Below the pieces are notes generated by a model. The model ran no database searches and was not told the origin of the DNA. It saw nothing but the letters and a program-made list of their open reading frames with translations. This document shows, in pieces, positions 15,895 through 22,398 of a stretch of DNA of 37,650 bases. How positions within the stretch are numbered: position 1 is the stretch's first letter; every line of letters starts with the position of its first letter. A program made the position numbers and the translations under genes. The DNA comes from JAEELC01 sp963605425 (GTDB taxonomy: Bacteria; Bacillota_I; Bacilli_A; Acholeplasmatales; Anaeroplasmataceae): contig CAVCUQ010000015.1 in the NCBI GenBank assembly GCA_963605425.1, positions 1 through 37,650 of the forward strand. Direction: 5' to 3'.

Positions 15895-16422
15895 TTACTT
15901 CTTTATTGGAGCAAGTGTAGTAAATAAGAATTTACCTTCTTGCTTAGCTTGTGTTTCAACTTCAGCTACATCTTTTAAGTTTTCAATAAACTTATCTAGA
16001 ACTTGTACTCCTAAATCTTGACGAGTAATAAGTCTTCCATAGAATCTTACAGAAACCTTAATTTTATTACCTTTTTCAAGAATTTTACGAGCCTTGTTAG
16101 CCTTAGTGATCAAGTCATTGTCACCGATTGTTGGTGTCATTCTTATCTCTTGGACTTGAACAACATGTTGATTCTTACGTTGTTCTCTAGCTTTCTTTTG
16201 TTGCTCAAAACGATATTTTGAATAATCCATTATTTTTGCAACTTGTGGTCTAGCCTGTGGGGAAACTAAAACTAAGTCTAAGTTTCTGCTTTCAGCTTCT
16301 GCTAGTGCATCCTTGCGAGATAAAATTCCAAGTTTCTCGCCATCTTCTGTAATAACTAGCATTTCTTTTGATCTGATGTCCTCATTCATGATTACATCAT
16401 TGTTTTTGTTTGGCTTGTTAAT
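15895..16422 (-). CDS. infC: Translation initiation factor IF-3, AUU start
   Basis: IF-3 binds the 30S subunit, keeps 50S away and proofreads start codons. Core motifs: LDLVLVSPQARPQVAKIMDY, YRFEQQKKAREQRK, EIRMTPTIGDNDL and KVSVRFYGRLITRQDLG. I place the start at ATT (16420-16422), 33 bases before the first ATG. It is in frame, lies eight bases after a perfect GGAGGT (16431-16436), and gives MINKPNKNNDVIMNEDIRSKE, 175 residues, like Bacillus IF-3, which also begins at AUU. The ATG at 16389 has no ribosome-binding site. The AUU start is the known basis of IF-3 autoregulation. First gene of infC-rpmI-rplT. Confidence 0.95.
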   Translation of the reverse strand: MNKPNKNNDVIMNEDIRSKEMLVITEDGEKLGILSRKDALAEAESRNLDLVLVSPQARPQVAKIMDYSKYRFEQQKKAREQRKNQHVVQVQEIRMTPTIGDNDLITKANKARKILEKGNKIKVSVRFYGRLITRQDLGVQVLDKFIENLKDVAEVETQAKQEGKFLFTTLAPIKK

Positions 16423-16430
16423 ACTAAGTC

Positions 16431-16589
16431 ACCTCCGACGATATTTGCAAATAAAAAAGAGGGCATAAACACCCTCAACATATCATACTAAAAATTAATT
16501 ATAGAAATTAATAATCGTGACATTTTGCCTATCAACTACTATCAATCAGGCGAGAAACGGGTGTTTCTTCTTTCCACTTATTCACTTAC
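16431..16589 (-). promoter_or_regulatory. infC operon leader with mutually exclusive hairpins (L20-leader type)
   Basis: The leader is about 165 nt. The segment AAACACCC (minus strand, 16566-16559) is exactly complementary to GGGTGTTT (16474-16467), which forms the 5' side of the terminator. The same segment can instead form a local hairpin, GAAAC-accc-GTTTC (16554-16567). A third stem GCCT/AGGC lies between. Long-range pairing would be an antiterminator; local folding frees the terminator. This is the arrangement of the Bacillota L20 leader, where L20 promotes termination. Confidence 0.65.
16452..16476 (-). terminator. Leader attenuator terminator upstream of infC
   Basis: On the minus strand GAGGG (16472-16476) and CCCTC (16459-16463) with an 8-base loop run directly into TTTTTTATT, ahead of the infC ribosome-binding site. 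Its 5' side (GGGTGTTT) is complementary to an upstream leader segment, so it can be disrupted. Confidence 0.8.
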
Positions 16590-16595
16590 TTATTT

Positions 16596-16625
16596 AGTAT
16601 ACAACAAAAGATATAACCATGTCAA
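16596..16625 (-). promoter_or_regulatory. Promoter of the infC-rpmI-rplT operon
   Basis: On the minus strand, perfect -35 TTGACA (16620-16625), 18-base spacer, -10 TATACT (16596-16601). Predicted start near 16589, giving a leader of about 165 nt before the AUU codon. Confidence 0.8.
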
Positions 16626-16644
16626 CAGTTATTTTCATAATTTA

Positions 16645-17340
16645 TCATTTGCGATCCAATTTTACATATATAATAGAGTTTAGCATAAATATTATTGTTA
16701 AATACATAATTGCATAAAATATATTAATATCAAATACAATACAATTATTTTCTATCTTAACTAAAGGTACAAAATAAGAAATATAACTATTTTGGAAAAG
16801 CGATAGTATTATAAGCATTATTGCAAATACAGATGTAATAAAGAAATTCTTAAACAAATAATTAAATAATAAAAACAGTTCTGAAATTATTATTAGATAT
16901 AAAAATAATATACAATAAGACTTTAAAAATTGAATCTTAAATAGATTAAAAAATATATATGGTGGAACATAGAATATTAAGAAATAACTACAAGATAAAA
17001 TAAATACTAGTGATATTACAGCTATTTGTTTGGATATAAATATACTAACCCTTGTAAAAGAAGATTCAAGCATTACTGAGGCTGAATCCGAAACCAAATT
17101 AGCTTCCTTTAACAAAATGAATGAGATTATAAATATTAATATAATATTAAGCAAATTAAAAGAATTAGATAAATAAGATGAATTAACTAAATTACTATCA
17201 TAATAATATGAAGATAAATTATTAATTATTGTATATATACTATAACTTAAGGATACAATATAAGAAATAATGATTGCAATAACACTACCTTTAGATAGAT
17301 AAGTTTTAATAAAAAAATCAGATATCTTTAATAACTTCAT
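16645..17340 (-). CDS. ABC-2-like transporter permease subunit
   Basis: 231 residues with about six hydrophobic helices (near residues 18-40, 62-82, 103-128, 138-160, 165-185 and 205-225) and few charges in between, matching an ABC-2-type integral membrane subunit. There is no recognisable substrate motif. It overlaps the upstream ATPase gene by 23 bases, so the two almost certainly form one transporter. It is the last gene of a four-gene cassette. The sequence is visibly more AT-rich than the neighbouring ribosomal genes. Export or removal of the secreted partner protein (or immunity against it) is the inferred job. Confidence 0.75.
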   Translation of the reverse strand: MKLLKISDFFIKTYLSKGSVIAIIISYIVSLSYSIYTIINNLSSYYYDSNLVNSSYLSNSFNLLNIILIFIISFILLKEANLVSDSASVMLESSFTRVSIFISKQIAVISLVFILSCSYFLIFYVPPYIFFNLFKIQFLKSYCILFLYLIIISELFLLFNYLFKNFFITSVFAIMLIILSLFQNSYISYFVPLVKIENNCIVFDINIFYAIMYLTIIFMLNSIIYVKLDRK

Positions 17341-17911
17341 TAGCTACTCCGTCCTCAATATTAATAATTCTAGGTGACATCCTTGAATAATCACCCTTAT
17401 CATGTGTTGAAATTATTACTGTCTTATTATCTTTTACTAGTCTTGATATAATACTTATAAATTTCTTCTTTAAATCTTTATCCATACCTTCGCAAGGCTC
17501 ATCTAGTAATATAAGTTTTTTATTAGAAGCTATTACATATAATAAAGCAAGTTTTTGCAAATTACCTTTAGAAAGTTCTCTTATTTTCTTCTTCAACGGT
17601 ATATCGAGATAATCTATAAAATAATCTAATTTAACTAAAAATAAATTTTCTAAAAACTTAATATAATATTTAACGGATAAAGACCTTGGTAAATTAAATT
17701 TTTCTGGTATATAACAAGATGATTCTACAGTTTCAATCATATTCTTATTATCAGGATAGATAACAGACCCAATAAGTTTTAAAAGAGTTGATTTACCTGA
17801 ACCATTATGACCAACAAGAAGTATAACAGAGCCATTATCAAATTCTAAATTAACATCTTTTAATATAACTTTATGATTATATGTTTTCTTTAAATTATTT
17901 GTTTTAATCAT
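17318..17911 (-). CDS. ABC transporter ATP-binding protein
   Basis: 197 residues, short but complete. Walker A GHNGSGKS (34-41), signature LSKGN (113-117) followed by LQK, Walker B LILLDEP (133-139) with catalytic Glu138, D-loop after EGMD, and switch His170 in VIISTHD. It starts in a 4-base ATGA overlap with the gene before it and runs 23 bases into the permease, so translation is coupled. Together with the permease it would make a small ABC-2-type exporter energised in the cytoplasm. Substrate unknown. Confidence 0.93.
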   Translation of the reverse strand: MIKTNNLKKTYNHKVILKDVNLEFDNGSVILLVGHNGSGKSTLLKLIGSVIYPDNKNMIETVESSCYIPEKFNLPRSLSVKYYIKFLENLFLVKLDYFIDYLDIPLKKKIRELSKGNLQKLALLYVIASNKKLILLDEPCEGMDKDLKKKFISIISRLVKDNKTVIISTHDKGDYSRMSPRIINIEDGVANEVIKDI

Positions 17912-18570
17912 TTTATCTCCTTAAAGAAATGTTTATTAAGTTTCTCATCTTTGATTAAATAATATTTACCCATATGTTTAATAAGAAGTGTTCTATTATG
18001 ATAATTAGATTCTAAATTCAAATATGTAAATTCATTATAGATATATTCACATTTTTTATTATTTGCATAGTAATAATGATCATTATCAATTTCACCAACA
18101 TCCCCTAATTTAATACTGCTTATATTATTAAAAGAATCATAATTAATTTCAAATTCCGCTTCTATCCCTTCTACATCACTAAAATAATAATTTCCTAACA
18201 CAACATCAAATGAATCATAACTAGTTGATATATTTAATGTGAAGTCCTTATAATAACCTTCAAATTGACTAAAATTATAAATTTTATAATCTATCCTATA
18301 ATAGTCTTCTTCACTATTTACTTCATATTCTTTAATATTTAAATTTATATTAGATTTATCATTTTTATATTTAATCTTTATCGAATTCATATTTGTATAA
18401 ATAGATTTATTTAAATTTGAATAAAGAGATATAGTAAATGTTTCTTCTTTCGAATTAACATATACATTAGCTAGTTCGGAATACAAATAAATGTTCTCAT
18501 CCCTTTCGTTATATAGATAAGACATTAACGCAATAGATATAAAACAAATAAGCCCGAGTAAACGTCTCAT
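17908..18570 (-). CDS. Membrane-anchored protein of unknown function
   Basis: 220 residues, not recognised. One N-terminal hydrophobic segment (about residues 4-20, LLGLICFISIALMSYLY) acts as signal anchor or uncleaved signal; there is a Cys at position 9 but no convincing lipobox. The rest is outside-type sequence, rich in Tyr, Asn, Ser and Glu with alternating strand patterns, so probably a beta-rich extracellular domain. It overlaps both neighbours by four bases (ATGA): the secreted protein upstream and the ABC ATPase downstream. That tight coupling suggests a shared function, for example an immunity, chaperone or receptor partner of the secreted protein; this is inference. Confidence 0.75.
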   Translation of the reverse strand: MRRLLGLICFISIALMSYLYNERDENIYLYSELANVYVNSKEETFTISLYSNLNKSIYTNMNSIKIKYKNDKSNINLNIKEYEVNSEEDYYRIDYKIYNFSQFEGYYKDFTLNISTSYDSFDVVLGNYYFSDVEGIEAEFEINYDSFNNISSIKLGDVGEIDNDHYYYANNKKCEYIYNEFTYLNLESNYHNRTLLIKHMGKYYLIKDEKLNKHFFKEIK

Positions 18571-19208
18571 AGTGATCTTTTTTCAATTCTTAAATAAGAA
18601 CTCGTAATCGTAAAGTACTCAAAAGCACCTACTTCTTGTTCAATCCAAAACCAGTAACAACATGCAACACCATTTGTATAATAACCAGTACCTTCAATAT
18701 AACCAACTACAACCGAATTAGGATCTACTGTAATTTGCAAGTTCTCTTGTTCCTTATTTAACTCTACTTCGCTATATTCACCTTGAAGTTTTAACTCACC
18801 AGTAAGTCCAGATTTAAATGTTTTACCTGTGCTTGATGCATTTAGGCCTATAGAACCCGTAGCTGAACATGATGTTTTAATAGTTTTTTCACTAGTAATA
18901 TTAACAGTATAAGTATATGGTGTAGATGATGTATTATGGTATGAAAATAAAGCTTCCTTAATAAATGTAGTACGCACATTATTATTAAATTTATAGATAT
19001 TCCATCCACTAAACTTTCTGTTTCTTACCTCACTTAATTCTACGTCTAATTCTTCACTAGTATAATCTCTTAGAAGTTTTCCACTTGATACATTTAAATA
19101 GGAATAAGTGTAATAAGCACCAGTTGATGCCTCAGCTTCCTTCTTTCCAGTTATACTAGCAAAAGTAATAACAAATAAAAATAATAAAAATACTCTAAAT
19201 TTCTTCAT
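18567..19208 (-). CDS. Secreted beta-rich protein, possibly aerolysin-like
   Basis: 213 residues. A clear Sec signal peptide (MKKFRVFLLFLFVITFASI, then a predicted cut after AEA at residue 27) leaves about 186 residues. The mature part is Ser/Thr/Tyr-rich. Its middle runs TPYTYTVNIT, then a Ser/Thr/Gly-rich amphipathic stretch (TSCSATGSIGLNASSTG), then LQITVDPNSVVVGYIEG. That order (strand, polar pore-loop-like insertion, VxVPPxSxVxV-like strand) recalls aerolysin/ETX-MTX2 beta-pore-forming proteins, but the similarity is weak and pattern-based. Three cysteines include a CC pair near the C-terminus. It is the first gene of the ABC cassette, with AGGAGG eight bases before the ATG. No clear promoter was found. 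Confidence 0.85.
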   Translation of the reverse strand: MKKFRVFLLFLFVITFASITGKKEAEASTGAYYTYSYLNVSSGKLLRDYTSEELDVELSEVRNRKFSGWNIYKFNNNVRTTFIKEALFSYHNTSSTPYTYTVNITSEKTIKTSCSATGSIGLNASSTGKTFKSGLTGELKLQGEYSEVELNKEQENLQITVDPNSVVVGYIEGTGYYTNGVACCYWFWIEQEVGAFEYFTITSSYLRIEKRSL

Positions 19209-19259
19209 AAAAAAGTCCTCCTATAAGAATATAGAAGGAAAATTTAATTTTTACTTACA

Positions 19260-19799
19260 TTAAGATAAATTATTTCTTAAATTTTTTTTAATATATTTAA
19301 ATAAGTACTTTTCTCCTTTTTCTACATACATAGTAAGAAGATAATGTACTTTCTCATAAGTTTCAGGATGCATTACAATCCTGTCCTTTTCATTAATTAA
19401 ATAATCAAGAGCCATTTGCGGTTTAAAGTTTTTCTTGTTGTAGTTTTTACTAGCAGCTATTCTATCACATACTGATTCAGCTACATATCTATTAGGCATT
19501 TTGACAGGTGCATAGCGTTTTAAGTTTTGATTATAATCAAACCAATATTCAGAATGATGTTTATTTCTTCCTTTGTGATGTAACCAAGCACTTGAATAGC
19601 CTTTCTTCGTTCTTTCATTAGTATTAGGAGAATACTTGCCATAGGCATAGTTTTTTACTGATGGAATAAATTCAGAAAAACAATATTTAGATAAATCATG
19701 TAATAATCCTTGTTTATAAAGACCAGATCTAAAACAATAGATTAATACTAAATGTCTATGATGAGTAATGGTTATAAAATGTCTTATTGCCTTAAACAT
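19260..19799 (-). CDS. DUF5662-like protein with HD-type His/Asp motifs
   Basis: 179 residues, no signal peptide. The His/Asp pattern HHRHLV, LLHDLSKY, WLHHKGRNKHHSEYW resembles the metal-binding HD-like arrangement of the DUF5662 family, which public annotation sometimes mislabels as catalase. The HD pair is in LLHDLSKY (about residues 33-40), the extra His cluster at about 73-83. Function of the family is not known to me; a metal-dependent phosphohydrolase is a reasonable guess. It has a strong AAGGAGGA site and lies after the rpsU terminator, 52 bases upstream of the secreted-protein cassette, so it could be co-transcribed with that cassette. Confidence 0.75.
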   Translation of the reverse strand: MFKAIRHFITITHHRHLVLIYCFRSGLYKQGLLHDLSKYCFSEFIPSVKNYAYGKYSPNTNERTKKGYSSAWLHHKGRNKHHSEYWFDYNQNLKRYAPVKMPNRYVAESVCDRIAASKNYNKKNFKPQMALDYLINEKDRIVMHPETYEKVHYLLTMYVEKGEKYLFKYIKKNLRNNLS

Positions 19800-19812
19800 A
19801 AATCCTCCTTAT

Positions 19813-19846
19813 TAAAGAAAAAAGAACAACCGCTAAACGATTGTTC
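19813..19846 (-). terminator. Intrinsic terminator of rpsU
   Basis: On the minus strand GAACAATCG / CGGTTGTTC (one G-U pair) with a 5-base loop, followed by TTTTTTC. It begins about 10 bases after the rpsU stop codon. Confidence 0.88.
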
Positions 19847-19856
19847 CATTAATCCA

Positions 19857-20030
19857 TTACTTAAATCTCTTACGAGCTTCTTGACGCTTTTGTTTACGAA
19901 CATCAGATGGTTTTAAATAATATTGACGTTTCTTAGCTTCTTGAAGGTTGCCTGATCTAGAAACATCGCGTTTAAAACGACGAAGAGCATCATCGATGGA
20001 TTCTTTTTCATGCACGATTGTTTTTGCCAT
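19857..20030 (-). CDS. rpsU: 30S ribosomal protein bS21
   Basis: 57 residues, beginning MAKTIVHEKESIDDALRRFK and ending in the Arg/Lys-rich RKQKRQEARKRFK, as in all bS21. I use the ATG at 20030 because AAGGGGG lies about nine bases upstream and the length becomes standard. An in-frame upstream ATG at 20051 would place that Shine-Dalgarno inside the gene. bS21 joins the 30S platform late and affects initiation. It has its own promoter and terminator. Confidence 0.95.
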   Translation of the reverse strand: MAKTIVHEKESIDDALRRFKRDVSRSGNLQEAKKRQYYLKPSDVRKQKRQEARKRFK

Positions 20031-20068
20031 ATTCACTAGGCCCCCTTTCATTTTAAAAGTCCTTAAGT

Positions 20069-20097
20069 ATTATATATTATTTTATTTTGTTTGTAAA
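20069..20097 (-). promoter_or_regulatory. Promoter of rpsU
   Basis: On the minus strand, -35 TTTACA (20092-20097), 17-base spacer, -10 TATAAT (20069-20074). Confidence 0.7.
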
Positions 20098-20129
20098 TAG
20101 TTAAGTAAAAAAATGTGAGATTTTCTTTT

Positions 20130-20369
20130 TTAAAAACTATCTTTAGTAATTAAATATGGTTTATTAATAGCTAAATGAGCAAATTTATTAGTATTAACAT
20201 TAGCTATAATTTTTTCATCTTCATTAAAAATAACTAAAGATTCATGAGAATCATTCTTAGTATCAAATTTCTTTAATACTGTAAAAGTCTTACCATATTC
20301 ATTTTGAATAATTCCTTTTAAAAATTCTTTTTCAGACTCATTAATAAAATAACTTATAACGTTTATCAT
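20130..20369 (-). CDS. Small hypothetical protein
   Basis: 79 residues, not recognised. It is soluble and acidic/basic mixed, with a strand-like centre (KTFTVLKKFD, ESLVIFNEDEKIIANV). The ATG at 20369 is preferred because AAGGGGTG lies upstream; the GTG at 20381 is inside that Shine-Dalgarno. It has its own promoter and is divergent from the ArsB/NhaD-type carrier. No clear terminator separates it from rpsU. Confidence 0.65.
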   Translation of the reverse strand: MINVISYFINESEKEFLKGIIQNEYGKTFTVLKKFDTKNDSHESLVIFNEDEKIIANVNTNKFAHLAINKPYLITKDSF

Positions 20370-20397
20370 TGAAAGATTCACCCCTTAAACATCTCTA

Positions 20398-20425
20398 ATT
20401 ATAGAATACAAAAACTTTAATTCAA
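20398..20425 (-). promoter_or_regulatory. Promoter of the small hypothetical gene
   Basis: On the minus strand, -35 TTGAAT (20420-20425), 16-base spacer, -10 TATAAT (20398-20403). Confidence 0.6.
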
Positions 20426-20489
20426 CTCTTGATTTTTCGCTCTATTTAATCTTCTAAAATAATTTTAAAATTAACTTTATTTCAATTTC

Positions 20490-20506
20490 TTTTACCTAAA
20501 GTAAAA
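20490..20506. repeat. Inverted repeat in the divergent intergenic region
   Basis: TTTTAC-ctaaa-GTAAAA, perfect 6-base arms, lies between the two divergent promoters. It could be an operator or chance in very AT-rich DNA. Confidence 0.25.
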
Positions 20507-20538
20507 ACAAATATTTTTATACATTTGTTATTAATCTG

Positions 20539-20566
20539 TTTAAAAAAATATTTTTTAATCTATAAT
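20539..20566 (+). promoter_or_regulatory. Promoter of the ArsB/NhaD-type carrier gene
   Basis: TTTAAA (20539-20544), 16-base spacer, TATAAT (20561-20566). The -35 box is weak. Confidence 0.5.
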
Positions 20567-20592
20567 ATATTTGTTAATTTAAAGGTGATATT

Positions 20593-21897
20593 ATGTATAT
20601 TTCTCTTACTATATTTATAATAACTATTGTTCTAATGATTCTAGCAATAATGTTTAAGCCAACTCTTAAAATATATAAATTCACATGTCAATCATTTTGG
20701 GTTATTACATTAATTGGTGCTTTAATATTACTTCTCTTATCAAGCATTGATATTCATAATTTATTTATTAGTATGACGGAAGGTAAAATGAATCCCATTA
20801 AGATATTAGTACTATTTATATCTTTATCTTTAATATCTATATCACTAGATGAGTTAAACTTCTTTAATTTTCTTGCATCTAGAGCCATTAATAAATCTAA
20901 AGGTAATCAATATAAATTATTCTTTATCATTTATATCTTAGTATCTATTCTTACTATATTTACCTCAAATGATATTGTAATCTTAACCTTTACACCTTTT
21001 ATTTGTCTATTTTCAAAGAAAGCAAAGATTAATCCGCTTCCATATCTTATAGCTGAGTTCGTTAATGCAAATACCTATTCTATGTTACTTATTATAGGTA
21101 ATCCTACAAACATATATCTAGCATCTAACTTTGACATTTCCTTTGTTTATTATTTATCAAAGATGTGGCTTCCTACACTTCTAGCCGGATTATCAACCCT
21201 TGTTACTATCTTGTTAATATTTAGAAAAGATTTAAATAAACAAATCGAATTTGAAGAAATAGAAGAAATCAAACTTAAAAATAAAACCTTAGTAATTATT
21301 AATTTAGTTATATTATTCTTAACTACTATATTTCTAGTAATATCTAATTATATTAATTTAGAAATGTGGGCTATATGTCTTACTAGTCTTATTATTCTTA
21401 CTATCTTTCTTGCGATATTTAGCATTAAATATAAAGATAAAACGTATATTACAAAAGTTTATAAACGTCTTCCCTATAATCTAATACCATTTATTCTTTC
21501 AATGTTCATCTTAGTATTATCATTAAAAGAAAACGGTGTAACTGACTATATATCTTCATTTTTATCTTCATTGAGTAGTAATACAATATCAGAAGTATTT
21601 ACTTATACTATTTCTTCTGTAATATCCGCTAATATAATTAATAACATTCCTATGAGTGTTCTCTATTCATCTTTACTTGAAGGAACAAATGAAATTAGAG
21701 TCTTTTCAGCTATAATAGGTTCTAATATCGGTGCCTACCTTACACCTATCGGAGCTCTTGCAGGTATCATATGGATGTCTATACTAAAGAAACACAATAT
21801 TAATTTTACCTTTATAACCTTTGTTAAATATGGTCTTATAACAGTAACTATATCCCTAATATTTTCTTCCCTAGGACTTATATTATTATATATTTAA
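20593..21897 (+). CDS. ArsB/NhaD-type ion transporter
   Basis: 434 residues and about 11 transmembrane helices, belonging to the ion-transporter superfamily that includes ArsB arsenite pumps and NhaD sodium/proton antiporters. The two inverted-repeat hairpin motifs of the family are visible: SNDIVILTFTPFI with IIGNPTNIYLA in the first half, and SNIGAYLTPIGALAGIIW in the second. There is no arsR or arsC nearby, so arsenite transport is not supported by context, and the ion is unknown. The gene stands alone on the plus strand with AAAGGTGAT before the ATG and a terminator right after the stop. Confidence 0.88.
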   Translation: MYISLTIFIITIVLMILAIMFKPTLKIYKFTCQSFWVITLIGALILLLLSSIDIHNLFISMTEGKMNPIKILVLFISLSLISISLDELNFFNFLASRAINKSKGNQYKLFFIIYILVSILTIFTSNDIVILTFTPFICLFSKKAKINPLPYLIAEFVNANTYSMLLIIGNPTNIYLASNFDISFVYYLSKMWLPTLLAGLSTLVTILLIFRKDLNKQIEFEEIEEIKLKNKTLVIINLVILFLTTIFLVISNYINLEMWAICLTSLIILTIFLAIFSIKYKDKTYITKVYKRLPYNLIPFILSMFILVLSLKENGVTDYISSFLSSLSSNTISEVFTYTISSVISANIINNIPMSVLYSSLLEGTNEIRVFSAIIGSNIGAYLTPIGALAGIIWMSILKKHNINFTFITFVKYGLITVTISLIFSSLGLILLYI

Positions 21898-21931
21898 AAA
21901 TACCTAATAGATTAAATTCTACTAGGTATTT
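21898..21931. terminator. Bidirectional terminator between the carrier gene and the thr operon
   Basis: AAATACCTA (21898-21906) and TAGGTATTT (21923-21931) form a perfect 9-base stem. On the plus strand CTTTTT follows; on the minus strand TTTAAATATA follows. It serves the carrier gene and the convergent thr/GNAT transcript. Confidence 0.8.
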
Positions 21932-21935
21932 CTTT

Positions 21936-22396
21936 TTACAATATTTTTTCCATTCCAATCTTTTGTACTCTTAAATCTAGACTTTCATAGAACTTTAAAG
22001 CAGCCTTATTATCAGCCCAAACATTAAGTGTCACTTCATAATAACCATTTTCTTTAGCATAGTCAAAAACATAATTATATAATTTAGTTCCTATGTGTTT
22101 ACCTCTTGAAGCGCTATCTACACATAAATCATCAATATATAATGTTTTAATGTCAGTTAAATTAGAATCATTTAGCACTTGTTTATGTATGCAGAAGGCA
22201 TATCCTAAAACCCTAGAATCTTCATAAACAAAGATGGATTTAAATCATCTTTTATCATTAATTCTAATTCTTCTTTAGAATACTTTGTAGTACCTTCTCT
22301 AAACAAATCAGGTCTAGCTTTGTGATGAACTTCATGGACTTGTTTTAATAATTTAATAAGTGCTGGAATATCGCTAGAATTAGCTCTTCTTATCAT
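21936..22396 (-). pseudogene. GNAT N-acetyltransferase broken by a frameshift
   Basis: Two frames together make one GNAT protein. The first (from ATG 22396) gives MIRRANSSDIPALIKLLKQV and ends at a stop soon after DDLNPS. The second frame contains IFVYEDSRVLGYAFCIHKQV and then LYIDDLCVDSASRGKHIGTK with the acetyl-CoA loop RGKHIG and a C-terminal NVWADNKAALKFYESLDL. The frames switch at CCATCTTTGTTTAT near 22230. Loss of four bases from an ancestral CCATCTATCTTTGTT would explain it. The joined product would be about 150 residues, normal for GNAT. It follows hom within two bases and may be co-transcribed. Sequencing error or true mutation cannot be told apart here. Confidence 0.8.
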
Positions 22397-22398
22397 AT

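Noticed and set aside
20593..21897. Arsenic resistance locus
   Set aside because: The carrier is ArsB/NhaD-like, but no arsR, arsC or arsA is nearby and the fold is shared with sodium/proton antiporters.
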